Source of the DNA: Heterocephalus glaber
Taxonomy: Eukaryota > Chordata > Mammalia > Rodentia > Bathyergidae
Length of the DNA stretch: 64,000 nt
NCBI RefSeq assembly: GCF_000247695.1
Contig: NW_004624843.1
Coordinates: 2,123,890-2,187,889, forward strand
Direction: 5' to 3'
The notes under the pieces were generated by a model that did not search any database, had not been told where the DNA came from, and saw only the letters and a list, made by a program, of their open reading frames with translations. Made by a program: the position numbers and the translations under genes. This document shows, one piece after another, positions 34,401 through 46,725 of this stretch (the first letter of the stretch is position 1; each line of letters begins with the position of its first letter).

Positions 34401-35469
34401 GGAGTCCCTTTTGTGTTTATTTTTTTATTATTGCCCCTTAGTAGCTATGCCATTCGATTCAGTGACTTTTAATTATATATACCTAGTGGTTTTACTTTCA
34501 ATTATTATACTTTTCATCTTTTGTGGTATTTGATTTTACATCTGCTTCATCCTGTTTTGATTGTGCTTTGCTCCTACCTCCTGCTTTGTATAATTTTCCG
34601 AATATTTACACATCATACTCAGTATCTAATAATTCTAACATCTCAGATCCTTGGTAGGGTTAACCCTAATGTGTGTGTTGAATTTTGCTTGTAATACCTT
34701 GATTCTATGTAATACTTTGATACTTGCAGTTTGAGGTCCTTAGCTCACACTTATTAGGGCTTTGGAATCCTGTAAGACTTGGGTTTAACTGGCAGAGATT
34801 TGTGTTTGCCTGTGTCAAGCCGTTACAGGACTGTTAAACTGAAACTCCTTTAAAATAACTTACTAGTGTGGGGTTTTTTGACCATACAGATAGTGCAAAT
34901 TAGAACTCCCAAAATGTATTAAGGCAACTTGTACCCGTAAATTCTTATGGGAATTATTTTCATTGCATCAAGAGTCCTAACCCTGGGACATACATATTCT
35001 TTCAGCTCCTTTTTCTGATTGGTGAAATTTTTCCTTAGTTCATAGATGGATATTGCGCTTCTAGATCTGGAGACTGGTCTCTGGTCCAACCCTTAAGTAT
35101 TCATAAGCCCACAGCATCATGTCCTCATTTCTACAGGATTTTAGGAGATAAAAAGAGAACTGTAAACATCTCAAGGGCAGTTGTAGAGTCAGCTTTATTA
35201 CAGTTGTTTTCAGACTCTTCATAATTTGAGCCTTTCACTACTGTAATTATTACTGCTAAGCTCAGTTCCATTTAAAAGGGTGTTGTTTATTAGATTTAAC
35301 CCAAGATTTCTAGGTGATTGATGGTGGGAGAATTTTTCAGATTATGACACTGTAATGTCTGAAATGTAAGAATTTCACTTCAGTCTTCTCAATGGGTGGC
35401 TCCTTCTTTCATTTACGTCTCATTTAAATGCTAACATCTTATCTCAGTAGCTACTTCCTTCACTAGTTA

Positions 35470-35660
35470 TTCCCTATGACATTACTATTTAAGTTTTCCA
35501 TCATACTTTATCATCATTTTCCGGAGTTTATCCAATCCTATTGTCTGTATCTCCTACTAGTATGTAAGCATCATGGGAGAACTTTCTTTGGCATCTTTCA
35601 GCTCCAAGCACAGTGAGTGTCACAGACTGGGTGATCAACTACTTTATGCATGAATAATTC
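35470..35660 (+). repeat. L2-like relic
   Basis: Contains tagtatgtaagcatcatggg, ctccaagcacagtgagtgtc and tgcatgaataattc, consistent with an L2 3' end. Confidence 0.4.
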
Positions 35661-35828
35661 TTATCAAATATAAATGGATATACATCAGAAAGCATGTTTC
35701 TAAAACATCAGATTATGTGTGAATGCTCAGGATTCTCACTTTCTTGTTTATACGTGGTAGGCTCAACTTATAAAAAAAAATAATTGGCCTTCAGAAATCT
35801 CAAAGAAAGGGATTGTCCTGAGAATGCA

Positions 35829-35937
35829 TCAGGGTGCAGCTCAGTGCTGCAGTGCATGCCTAGCATTCATGAGGCCCTGGGCTCCATTCTTAGCATCACA
35901 AAATGAAACAAAAGCAAACAAAACAAAACAAAACAAG
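35829..35937 (+). repeat. Older ID SINE with A-rich tail
   Basis: gggtgcagctcagtgctgca, then gcatgcctagcattcatgag, gccctgggctccattctt and an (AAAAC)n-type tail. Diverged B box. Older than the GGTACC-ending elements. Confidence 0.75.
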
Positions 35938-36544
35938 AGAGCTCCCCTCCTCAAAACAGATAGAGCCACATTGGTATGAAGCAATGAAATGCCATTTTCT
36001 CCGAAATCAATAACAGGGCTACCCCAAATTATTCGATCTTTCTGAAATCGAGGGTTAACTCCAGTATCTTGAAAAGTGAGAAGATGGACAACAGGTATTT
36101 CTACTTGGGAATGACTTCTAAAGCTGTCATTCTTCTATCACATAAAAAAGTAAGAAAATGATTTTTATTTCAGTATGTTGAATCTTAATGAAATTTTAAA
36201 GAAATATGGAAATGTCCCTCAGTGAGTAGCCTAAAAATATCTTTGGGACATGACAAATCCTCACTTCCAAAAACATTAAAAATACCTATGTCATCTGCCT
36301 TGTGGTTGTGTGTGAGTGAGTAGAGTTCCTTCAAAGGGAATTTAGTTTTGTATTTAGCTGTTGTGACAAATTGAATCCCATGATAACAACTCAGAGTTTA
36401 GAAAACGTGGTTTAATTATAATTACTTTTCCCTTTGGAAAATCTAGGAATTCTCTTGTTTTAAGTCTCACATTGTTCATGACAGTTTTTTCTTGGGAAAA
36501 ATTTCTCCTGGAATAAAGGTCACTATATATCTTTTCCCCAGCAG

Positions 36545-36745
36545 TAATGATAAGCGTAAACATTTATTGAATGTTACCAGTAGGCAAGTCATTGAGTCGA
36601 GGGCTTTGTGTACTTTTCTTTTTTGTAAACCGTAATAATTCTCTTATGATATTATCATTACTATTGTTCTCACGTACAGGTGAGAAAACTATGTAAGGAG
36701 AGATCAGGGAGGTGTCTCTGAGTGATAGAATTTAAGGTTCACAGT
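36545..36745 (+). repeat. MIR relic
   Basis: aaacatttattgaatgtta, attattctcttatgat-type, then gttctcacgtacaggtgaga, aaactatgtaaggagagat. The centre fits the MIR core. Confidence 0.55.
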
Positions 36746-37993
36746 GAGTTCATGTTCTGTAGCAATTCTTTATATCCTACACAAAGAAAAATACATTAAA
36801 TAATTATTCCCTGTGTTTTGCAAGTAGATCCAGATCTTCCTTTTGTTTCATTCATGGAAAACTTAAGTCAGAAACCCACATGATGTTTTAAAAGATTGTG
36901 TGCTTGGTTCATTATATTAGTACAAACCTAAGTCAGTTGAAAGCTTTATTCACACAGATTTCAAAAATTTTTATAACTTTCCCAGGTTGTACCTATGGTA
37001 AGGGGAATATCAGTGAAATTTAATTCAAAGTTGTATGAGGTGTTTTATACAACTTCAGTGATAGTGATTATTTTATTTAAGTTTGCAACTGTGAATCTTG
37101 TTAACCTGCTAGCTTCATGAATGCTACTAACTCGATGACCTTCTCTGACTAGGAATCTCAGCTAGGTTATGATCTTTTTGTTTAAGCAGACTCTTGGAAT
37201 CTATGTTTCCAATCTACGACCAGTATTTCCTGCTTTTTATATTTGAAGTTAAGATAATTCTAAAGAATTTTTATTGACTGCTTTGCTTCTTTAGCTCTTT
37301 GATCAATTTTTTTTAAAAATAGCAATTCTCCATATTCCCTGGATCAGAGTCTTTGGTGAATAGTGTCTACAGCTGGAGGATTACTGATATGTAAAACTCG
37401 TCTTCATGCTCAACTTGTTCTAATTCATTTAGTTTAGCTTTTTGTTCCTCTGCCTTTATGCTCTCATGTTTTCATGCTTTCTCTCCTGTATTCCTCTGGG
37501 ATCTCCTTCTCAGCCCTAAGTGGCTGGCAGGAAGTACTCAAGTCCAACTGAACTATGCACCAAACACACCCTGCAATGATGCCTTCTAATGAAAAGCATC
37601 AATGGCTGAAATTGCATTAATTCCTTATAATTCCCTGGTGGAGGTAGAGCTGTATCTAGGACTCTAGAGAACTGCCGAATTTTGTTGATAGCTATGTTCA
37701 ATTTATTTATTGTAGCTAAACATTTAAAAAATCATAGGCCCTTTGCAAATAATAAAAAATAGGCATATGTCTTTGAAAAGATTATACAGGCTATTTCTCC
37801 AGCTTTATGTTTCTAAAGCCAGTACTTAATTTTTTGTTTTGCTTAATTATAGACTAAAAATAAAGGTGGTACAGTGGTCTCATGACTTTTCTGCAGAAGG
37901 TATAAGGTGGAATTGGCATTTCTTTAAGCAGCCTGAAATAAATAATTGCCTTGACTCAAATTCAAAATGCATTGTCAGCTCTATTATATTCTT

Positions 37994-38080
37994 TTTCTTT
38001 TTTTGGTACCGGGGATTGAACTCGGGACCTTGCACTTGCGAGTCAGGTGGTGGAACCACTGAGCCTAATCCCCGGCCCAT
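37994..38080 (-). repeat. ID-type SINE
   Basis: Plus-strand: ttttttggtaccggggattg, ttgcacttgcgagtcagg, ccactgagcctaatccccgg. Exact 15-bp duplication ctctattatattctt at 37979-37993 and 38081-38095, so a young insertion. Confidence 0.95.
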
Positions 38081-38642
38081 CTCTATTATATTCTTATGGA
38101 AAAGAACTATCCAAATGACAATGCTACAATTATACCATGCATTGAAAGAACCAATACCTTGTAAGACACGGTGTAGTCACAGAGATCCTTAGAATAAAGC
38201 AAGAAAGAAAAATCTTGAAAAAAGACCTAGAAAAATAAAAACTTTAATCTCAAATTCTAATACTAAAGTGTATTTAAATTGAATTGTTTTCAAATGAATA
38301 AGTGGCATTGCTTATTTTTTTCCCCTGAAAATCACAATGAATAAATTTTGAAAGCCAGCATACCACAGGATTATAGTTTTAATTAGGAGGATAATACCCA
38401 TTTCCTCTGGTACATAAATGAGTTCAATTTGTTTTGGAAATTATAAAAACATCCCAATTACTCCCAACCTTCTATTACAAGTGTGTATTAACAAAGGGAG
38501 GTCATTTATTGTTTCAGGAATTTAATTTTTATAAGTCCTTGCATCAATAAAGTCCCTATATGGCTAACAGGAAGAGTAAACCCTAATTAAAATACTAACT
38601 GCAGTGGCATGTGGCCCATCTAGTCAAAGACGATTAACTCAC

Positions 38643-41600
38643 CTATGGTTTTGGCACACAATCACGGCTGTGTCTTCACTTCTGGCCACATCCGGGACTC
38701 TTTCTTCATTCAAAAGGTCTCCTGACTCTGGTAAGGAGCCACTTTTGAAAAGCAAGGGTTCAGGGTCTCCAGCACACTCTTCTCTCTGGTCTGTTTCAAT
38801 CTGAATCAATGGCACATCCCTAGAGCAGAGGGACCACCTGGTGTGGCTGAGTGGACCAGCGTCATGGCACGAGGAAGCTTCCTTTTGAGAAGGTAAATCA
38901 TCTCCGTTTATAAGAGGAGCAGTTTCCCTTGGAGATGACACCGGGGGATGTTTGCTCTTGGTAACAGAGTCCTTCCTCGGGTAATCAACAGACTCCTGAA
39001 GAAGCAGGGTTGGCCCACTGTGCACTCTGCTTGCAGCTAATCTGTTTGCACACTTTTCCCTTTGCAAGGTCAAGCTGCCAGAAACAGGGCTGGCATCAAC
39101 TGTGTCCACGTCATCCACGATAATTTTGTTCTTTCGCATGAGGGCCTCAATGGAGCTTGCCCACGATTCATGAATTAACATGTTTGTGATCTGGTCGGTC
39201 CCACCTCTTTGATACAAGCATGAGTCAGATTTGCAGAGACCAGATGAGGAAGCGCTACTGACTGGCTGCACGCTTAGGAAATGTTGCGAGCAGTTTTGGG
39301 CAAAACCGTCTAAGGAGTTGGCCTTGACTGGTGCATTCACTGTCAGCCTGGTGCAAGGGGATCTGCTATCTGGCATGGATGACTGCCTGTGACACAGTGG
39401 GGATCGGAGAGAAGGAGACAGCAAGCCAGTGCTCCACTCCTGGCTGCTTCGTCTGGAGGAGGGGCTGTCTCTGCTTTCTCTTTCAATGTCCCTCAGCATG
39501 TACCTGTAGAACTCCTCAGTTATGCTCTCGGTGCTGGATTGCTTAGAGGGGCAGCTTGGCTTCACTCTGAGGTGGTCACTTTTCTGGCAGGCCTGTTGCA
39601 TTGCTGAGTCCAGAATGCTGCTGGCGTTCTTGCCAGCATAGTAATCCAGCAGTAACTCAAATCCTCTCCCTTCATTTTCCATCTGGTTCACCATGAACCT
39701 GGAGAACTCATCGGTGATACTCTCACAGCTTGACTGTTTGGAGACAGAGCTGGCTCGGCTGACTGGCTGGCTTAAGGTGCTCATTAAACCCAGGCTGTTC
39801 ACATAGGCCCTGGCCTCAGAGTCCTCCTCCGGGATGCTTTCGCAGCTGGAGGCCTTCAGCCGGTTCCCCCTGTCGCCGCTCAGTAAGCGATTTCGGGAGT
39901 AGCTCTGGGCTTGCCACACCCCATCCGCCATGGAGAACTCCGTAAGGTTCATGATCTTGGCTGCCACTTCATTTGCAAAAATACTGACAGAATCAGGGAC
40001 GTCTTCAAGGTTCATAGATTCGTCCACAACCCTGTTCATGAGCTTCTCTTTGAGTTCAGGATGCTCATCCGTTTTCCTCTTGATCTCACTGAGCCGAGGA
40101 GGTTTGTGCTTCCTCACGGTGCTGCCACTGCTCTGGCTTTCCTTCCTTCTCTTCAAAGATTGGCAGGATACGTTTGGTGTTACCAGGAACTCATTCCCTC
40201 TTTTCCATGCACAAAACCAGGGTTGTTTTCCACTGGAGTTGTCAAGGCAGATAGCTGCAATTTCAGTTGCCATGGAGATGACTGTCTCTGCTAGTTCTTC
40301 CGCGAAGTCTGCAATGATGTAAATGTCTGTGTGCTTTGCTTCTAGTATGGGTTGAGCAGGAAGCACCAGGTCATCTGCTAACAAGGACAGATTAGCTCGA
40401 ACGTCGTCGTCGTTCAGAGACGTGGCACAGCTGCACTTCCGGGTGTGGGGATCAATACTGTCCTCAGCACCCTGCGAGCTGCTTCTGCACCTTCCCACTG
40501 CCGGTGCCCTTTCTGCTCCCGAAGAGGCTCTAGGTTCCTTCTGCTTGTGACTGGGTGTCTGCTGAGGGCTCTTTGTATCCTTTCCCACCACTTCTTTCGG
40601 TTGTATTTCCTTAGGGGATGTTTTAGCAGTAGAAGAATCCAGCACTTGGTGACCACATGACAATTCAGATGGCAGCGTGGGGCTCTTGAAGAGGCCTGGC
40701 CTTGCTTCGCTCTTCTCTTGCTTTGGATGTATGTCGTCCATAAGATCACCAACGGCAAGGCCGTATGGACTGTTAGGTGGATGGCCACTGGAGTGTTCTG
40801 TGGCTTTTGTCCATGCTTGACCAGCAGCCTGATCCAGTGGCTGGCAGCCTAGGGGTTCTGTCTCTATCCATCTGATAGTTTCCTTTGAAAGGACAGTAGG
40901 ACATTCACCAAGCCTTACAATGTGGCTCATCTTCTTGAATGTGAAGCATATCACATGGTGGAGCAATTGGTTTGTGCTTTCCATTAGGGTGTCTAGATAG
41001 TCAAATGCAGGTCTGCCATCATTGGGGTGGACTTTTTTATTTTTCTGGTGAACTTCGTCAATGGAATGCTTCAGGATAACATTGGACAGGGTCTGTGCCA
41101 GGTCATTTCTGAGGATGTTTTCTGAGCACAAGGTCTGAGGCTTTGAAGCAGTTTCGATGAGTCTCCTGTTCACGGACTCCATGAGGTCTCCAATGCTGCT
41201 GTAGGACCCAGGCCTGGTTAAAACCAGACCCACCTCTGTGAGCAAAGCTTCTGCAATGGCTTCCTTGTCCAGAACCGTCCCCTTCTCTGTCACTAAACTA
41301 CAAAGTGGAGAGGTGGCTTCAGATGCCTCAGCTGCAGGCAAGACACTGCTTGGGGCCACTGGGCATGACACCTCTTCTCTTTCACCTAGGCCACAGACAG
41401 CAACCGCACTTGCCACCTGAGTCATCCCACACAAAGCAGATGGAAAGGAGTAGTCACTAATGGAAGGGTCTTTGAGTCCTATGGATGCTTGAGTTTGCAG
41501 CTCTCCACTGCCTTCCAGTGTACAGTTTGACACCAAGGATTCCTGCTCCATTGTGAGTCTTTCTGTGGCCTGTGGACTGGAAATTGTTCCAATCACAGTG

Positions 41601-42405
41601 GCTGCGCAAGCTAATGCTACTTCTAGAGCACTCTGAGGGTGTCTTCTGGGGTTCTCTCCAGAGAGAACACTTGAGGTATCAACAGAAACATCGGTGCCAG
41701 GCCAGGAGGAGATGCCAGGGGCAGGGGCAGCATCGCTGCCATCTGGACTCTGCACAATGACGATTTTGGGGAGCTCATTCCATGACCTGGCGGCCACTAT
41801 ATCCTTTGTGGGACAGCCAGTGGGAAGCGGAGCACTTCCTAGAGGAGCACTGACTGCAGATTCCTGGGGTAGTGTAGGCGGAGACTGAGACAATCTGATA
41901 AATGCATCTTGTAGCACAGATTCTGCTAAATTTGTAGCATACTCTCCAGTTGTAGCTTCTCCATCTTGGATAGGAGGAAGAGAATTTCTTGAGTCTTCGT
42001 AGTCTCCTGGGTCTAGGCTGCTGCCTTGCTCAGTGACAATGCCACATGCCAAAGGTATGTCTTTCTTTGCCATTGTAGAGAAATGTGCATCACTTGGAAT
42101 GTACATTGCTTGAGACTTTTCTACTTGATCTTTAAAATTTTCTGAATAATAATTTGTGGCTGGTTGCTCATTTCCCACAGCTTCACCATCCCTCTGTAAG
42201 GGGCTGAGTGACGGATATGGACCTTCTGAGACTGTGTTTTCCAGAGATCCTTCTGTTTTAATCAATGGTGTATGATATTTGCTGACATATTTGTTTTCCA
42301 AAACATAAAGAAACTTTTCTTTCTTGTCATCCCATTCCTCTTGAGTGGTTTCCTTTGGCTTTTTACTTTCAAAAACTTTGGCTGACACATTTATATTTTC
42401 ATAAC
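38643..42405 (-). CDS. SPHKAP: SPHKAP giant coding exon 7 (PKA RI-anchoring region)
   Basis: A 3763-nt exon with 1253 whole codons, open throughout. The acceptor is ctcttcaccag|GTTATG and the donor is CATAG|gtgagtt, giving phases 1 and 2. The Met-like start inside it is really a GTG valine codon in NVSAKV, so it is not a translation start. It carries most of the protein: a conserved amphipathic stretch LAESVLQDAFIRLSQ near the N-terminal end, then the helix DFAEELAETVISMATEIAAI at about 40251-40309 (residue about 849 of the visible protein). That helix matches the RI-binding helix known for SKIP. Further on are FANEVAAKIMNLTEF (about 39938-39980), repeated serine motifs SSCESI / SSTESI followed by TDEF or TEEF, and a Ser/Arg-rich segment (SRRSSQ) typical of phosphorylated scaffolds. 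It is assigned to the AKAP-110 family. The exon is GC-richer than the AT-rich flanks. Confidence 0.96.
40251..40309 (-). other. SPHKAP: PKA RI-anchoring amphipathic helix in SPHKAP
   Basis: Codes for DFAEELAETVISMATEIAAI, with small and aliphatic residues on one helical face and acidic residues on the other. This agrees with the family's RI-specific PKA docking helix at about residues 925-949 of human SKIP. It is at residue about 849 of the visible protein, and adding the roughly 80 missing residues gives about 930. No helix-breaking Pro or Gly is present, so docking is probably intact. Confidence 0.8.
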
Positions 42406-43428
42406 CTGGTGAAGAGAAAATGAGATCTACTATTATTTTTTGGATAGCAGGTTGTCATGGGTCTAAAATAATAATTACTTTCTAAAATCACCTTAAAGCA
42501 CCAGCCATCTCTCTGTCTTCAAATACAGTGTTGAATATGTTTCTTGAAAAGTGAGTTTGGAAAAGATCTTTCAATTCCGTTATGGACTGTCCCTGACTAT
42601 CCCATGACAAAAGAGCTTTCATTGTGGGATATAAGTGCAAATGCTAGAGTAGAAGGTATTTAGGAGCTGAAACCTAATCACCATTCTTCTGGGGAAAGCA
42701 GCACAAACAACTACATCTTACAATTTCTGGGAGAGCCCAGAGGAGAAGAAAGAATGTTTAGAATTTCAAAAGTGGGCTTTATCGCACAAATTTGCTCTGA
42801 AGTTTGCATAGGACTTGCCTTAGGAAAAAACACTATCTGGGATCTTCTTTTCTCTGTGGATAAGAGTTGGGAAGAGAAACTCATTTCTTGAGCACCATTA
42901 ATGAGTGAGGAGAAAGAACTGAATAAGTGTCCAGCCCTTTCCTGGTTAATGCCTTCAACTTTCACAACAGTTATTAGCTACAGGCATTACTGTACTCTGA
43001 AATTACAGATAAGGAAACAGCAGACCTCAGAAAGGTTAGAAAGATGGCCTTCTGTCTCACAGCCTCAAAATGACCCTTCTAGGATTCAAATCTAGGCCTG
43101 TCCAATTTGGCTCCAACCAGTATATGGTTTTTATGGAAATCTTAGGGAAGCCAATTTTCCTCCCAGTGACAGCGTCTATCTTAAGGTAGGAAGGAAAATT
43201 TCCCTTTAAAACACACAGGTTTCTTTCAGCATCCCTAAGGCATCTTTTGGAATGTGTCTCTATCCCTTCCCCATCTTCTGGGTTCCCTCCCTCCCTCCCT
43301 TCCTTCCAAATCAGTGAGTGAATACCGCAGTGTGTCAGCCATATTGACATAACCTGAAACTTGCCAAGGTATTTTTACATGGTCACTAATTTCGGGATGC
43401 ACATTTGTTTTTATTGGAACATTCTCAC
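42406..43428 (-). other. SPHKAP: SPHKAP intron 6
   Basis: A 1.0-kb intron between exon 6 and exon 7. Holds a MIR relic (42925-43100) and a short CCCT run near 43287. No gene. Confidence 0.85.
42925..43100 (+). repeat. MIR relic
   Basis: gccttcaactttcacaac, attacagataaggaaacagc, gacctcagaaaggttagaaa, tctaggattcaaatctagg: the typical MIR core and its 3' part. Confidence 0.65.
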
Positions 43429-43681
43429 CCTTCCTGTATTCTTCCACCTCGCTTTCCTCCAGGTGCTCAGAGGCAGTGAGGAAGTCTTCCTCGATTGAGG
43501 ACCAGGAGCAGTTTGTGTCATCCTCCAGTTTCAAGATGTTTGTTTCCTGGTGGAGCTGCCGCTCTTGCACCAATTCCAGACCAATCAAGAATTTATTGAT
43601 TTCAAAGATGATGCAGTTGGTACTGTTCGGTCTGTTCCCTCTTGCGCATTGGACCAAGCAGATATCTGGTAGCCAAGGGCA
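43429..43681 (-). CDS. SPHKAP: SPHKAP coding exon 6
   Basis: A 253-nt exon, 84 codons plus one base, starting CPWLPDICLVQCARG and ending SEVEEYRK plus the first base of a Gly codon. The acceptor is ctctgcttttag and the donor is AAGG|gtgagaa. It contains the conserved block NCIIFEINKFLIGLELVQE and an acidic, serine-rich tail (EDDTNCSWSSIEEDF) that looks suited to phosphorylation, which is inference. Compared with the mouse protein as I remember it, the tail is a residue shorter near EESEVEE. The frame then continues into exon 7 through a split Gly codon. Confidence 0.92.
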
Positions 43682-44504
43682 CTAAAAGCAGAGAGGAAAG
43701 AAGATACTGTTCAAAACAGAAAATAAAAAGACTATTGCTTCTGGTCTTTCTCTTTCCATCAATATCTCCTGTTAAAAGAAGTGGGGAATCTTAAAAATAT
43801 TTGAAATATCTCTGGGCTTATGTTGATGAACTGCTTGAAAAACATTCAAGTGGCATTTGGGAACCCAGGGTCTCCAGGAGAAAGTTTGATTTGGAAGAAA
43901 ATAGACGAGCTGTATCACGTATTTTGTTTTTCCCTGGTCAAAGCAAAAATTAAATTGCAAAGTTCAACAGGCAAAGACATTTTATTCAGGGGACTGAAGC
44001 AGGGAAGAAAAGCCAGAAATCAGACCATAATTCCCCCGAAGCAGAAGGCAATAAGCTTATTAAGAGCTAGAGTTAGAGGGAGATCTTAGGCCCTCTCTGC
44101 TAGTTCACTTTACCCAAAAGAATAGTAAACTTTCTTGCATCTTCAGGACAAGCATTACTTTTGCAACTTGGAGTAAAGTGCCTACAGAACTGAGGTATCT
44201 ACTCTTCTGCAGATCCTGGAAGACAGGCTGCATTAGCTTCCTGACAGTTACTTTTTGGAGATGGGCTGGGGTTCTAGAAAAAGACCTTTCTGAGTTGAAA
44301 AACTGAAAGAAAAGCTTTCAAAGCATTTATATCTAAAATAGCTAGACAAACAATGCAGGGCTATAAATTCTCCAAATCAAATGTTCTAAAAAAGACAGGT
44401 CAGGGCCTAGAGCCAGGCGAACCCTGTGCTTAGCTCCTGAGGGAAATGTTCAGGCTTCTCGGTTCCACCCCACATTGATTTCTAGTTTTTCAGACCAATA
44501 CCTT

Positions 44505-44695
44505 TGTCTGCCTTGCTCATGTCTGTAATCCTAGAACTCCGGCTCATGAGTCTGAGCCCAGTTTGGGTAATTTAGCAACTTGGCGAGACCCTGTCATCTC
44601 AAGATTAAAAAAAAAATTAAAAAGCCCAAGCTCAATGCAAAGGCCCCATGTTTAACCCCCAGTACTGCAAAAACAAAAACAAAAACACAACAAAA
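44505..44695 (+). repeat. B1 + ID composite SINE, old
   Basis: ctcatgtctgtaatcctaga, gggtaatttagcaacttgg, cgagaccctgtcatctcaa, A-run, then an ID-like part aagctcaatgcaaaggcccc ... aacccccagtactgcaaaa and an (AAAAAC)n tail. Confidence 0.75.
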
Positions 44696-44840
44696 CCACC
44701 TTTTTGGATGTAAATAGATATCCCAGGAGTCTTAGCTAAATAAAGGTCAAACAATATAGCCTCTCAGACAAGTATGATTGGGATGATAGTTTCCTGGGTG
44801 TTCAGTATAACTTCTTACCTTCAAGGTGAACATTACTTTT

Positions 44841-44922
44841 TTTTTTTTGGTACCGGGGATCAAACTCAAGACCTTGCACTTGTGAGGCATGCGGCGGAAC
44901 CACTGATCTAAATCCCTGGCCC
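44841..44922 (-). repeat. ID-type SINE
   Basis: Plus-strand: poly-T, ggtaccggggatcaaactca, cttgtgaggcatgcggcgga, actgatctaaatccctggc. Exact 14-bp duplication tgaacattactttt at 44827-44840 and 44923-44936. Confidence 0.95.
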
Positions 44923-44937
44923 TGAACATTACTTTTG

Positions 44938-45095
44938 TAAGGTTGATGGCGATGTTGCTCTTTTACAGGGAGAGAACAGAGGCACAGAAAGGCTAACCAG
45001 TCTTTTCAAGGTTATACAAGCATAGAGTAGAAGGGCCAGCATTGTAGTGCAGGTATTTTGGACTCTAATTCCAGTGTTTTCTGTAGTGTACTGGT
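44938..45095 (+). repeat. MIR relic
   Basis: gctcttttacagggagagaa, cagaggcacagaaaggctaa, gaagggccagcattgtagtg, actctaattcc: MIR core order. It starts just after the ID insertion. Confidence 0.65.
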
Positions 45096-45474
45096 CCAGA
45101 CAGTAAAGATCCAGTGTCTAAGAAAGCCCCGTGCACTTTGACAAGGATTCAGGGCCATACCTGGGCCTCTACAAATTCATGCATGTTCATGCGTGTTCAT
45201 GCATGCCTTCATTTCCAAAGACAATCACAGGAGCGGATCTTACTGTTGTAGAGAATATGCTTAGAAAAATTTGCTTTTGTAGGGAAAAACCCCTGATTTT
45301 ACTTGTATTTTCTACTTAGTATTTCATTTAACCATTAGCTGTCATATTACTATGGCAACTCTCATGTGTAGCACGCTGGTCTTTTCAGACATGTATGTAG
45401 ACAGTTGTAAACATATTTACATACCATAGGAAATAAAGTCCAAGAGAATACTCAACTGTAAATTAGCCCCGAGA

Positions 45475-45575
45475 AAGCAAAATATTGGGCTTGTTTGCCA
45501 CTGTATTCATTACACCTAGCCAAGTGTGTAACACTTTGTACGTATGTAAATATTTGTTAAGTGAATATAAGAGTG
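45475..45575 (+). repeat. L2 3'-end relic
   Basis: ttcattacacctagccaagt, then gtaaatatttgttaagtgaa, typical L2 end. Confidence 0.5.
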
Positions 45576-46604
45576 ATTGAGAGATGTTGTGCATTTTTTT
45601 TAACATTTTACTAATTGTATTATTTAATTATATAAGTATAACAATATATAAAGAAAGCAAGGGAGTGATTTGCTAAGCTGGAAAGACAAAGATGTGAATA
45701 AACAAAGAGAAAACTTTTGACAAGGAAAAAAAAAACTTCTCAAGAAGCAGAAAAGGTAAATTATCTACACTATTCTTGCAACATTGTTGCACTTATTTTG
45801 CCCAAACAAAGCTAGCCAGTTGGTACCTGGATGGCACTCTTGGTGTTTCTAATACTCCACCCTGGCACCTCATTTCAGTTTTGTTAATGTTTTCTTTCTA
45901 CTTCATCTTTCTTTACTTTTTTTGAATACAAAAAGAATTTTGAATAGTCCTTTGTACTTACCAAGTTGCTTTCATAATATTTTATTAAATTTTTAATATT
46001 AGCTTCCAAGAATTCTTTTTAAAATCTCCACTTTATAAAATATGAAATGAAAATTAAGAGAAATGAAGTGACATGTTATCTGACCTTCTAAAAATTCACT
46101 TGGTCACTAAAAACCTCCTTTAATATTATAATTTCCTGGATCAAAGGTGTAAAATTGCTTGTTTTTTCCCTTTCTCCATGGGATTGGTGGTTATTCCCTT
46201 AGAATGACTGATTCAGACTTTCCAGACTTTCCCCGCTCAAGTTGCCTCTTCCAATCTTTCTGTCCTCACTTATGAATAAATATGCCACCAACTTCCATGG
46301 GATAAAGCAGTCAAACTGAGAATATCCTTAAATAAGTAAGCACTTGCTATAGTTATAGCACTTGCTAAGACAGGGTTCGGCATTGAAGTGCTTCCCCTAC
46401 ACTGCTTATCTATTCAAACTTATGGATTGCAATACCTACAAAATGATTTAGCAGCTGTCGGGGATTGCAGAAAGGTGAAGTGTTACACAGCAAGGGATGG
46501 AGAGCCTTACAGTAAAAAGCTTGAAATGTTTCAGAGTGATGTAGCTCGTAGACAGTACATGATACAGCATAGATTGAGAAGCTATGCAACATTATGAATG
46601 ATTT

Positions 46605-46725
46605 GTTTGTTTGCTTTGAGATGGGTCTCACCCTGTTGTCTTGAACTTTCAGGGTCACATGATCCTCAGTCTGCTGAGTAGCTGGGACCAGAGGCCTATA
46701 CCTGTGCCGTGGTGCCTGGCTTTGA
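46605..46725 (-). repeat. Old B1/7SL-type SINE piece
   Basis: Plus-strand: gagatgggtctcaccctgtt, gatcctcagtctgctgagta, gctgggaccagaggcctata, gtgcctggctttgaac. Diverged, so old. Confidence 0.6.

Larger units (their letters stand above)
21849..38642 (-). other. SPHKAP: SPHKAP intron 7
   Basis: A 16.8-kb intron separating exon 8 from the giant exon. It contains LTRs (22005-22415, 26480-27010), MER5 and MIR relics, (CA)n, a triplet palindrome, ID and B1 SINEs, and the nested L1 complex from 28.8 to 33.6 kb. ORFs of more than 100 codons here are L1 ORF2 remains or noise. Nothing is recognised in 35.9-37.9 kb except MIR and an ID-like piece. Confidence 0.8.

Noticed and set aside
39911..40322. Plus-strand ORFs of 127 and 130 codons
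   Set aside because: They are shadows of SPHKAP exon 7 on the opposite strand, with no family resemblance of their own.
40414..40788. Minus-strand ORF of 124 codons in exon 7
   Set aside because: Another frame of the same exon. The frame coding SPHKAP is uninterrupted and conserved.
42386..42388. Met start for a 1249-residue protein inside exon 7
   Set aside because: The codon is GTG in NVSAK. The upstream splice acceptor and exons 4-6 continue the same frame.
46388..46597. 69-codon ORF in intron 5
   Set aside because: No recognisable family. A retrocopy was considered, but no parent could be named.
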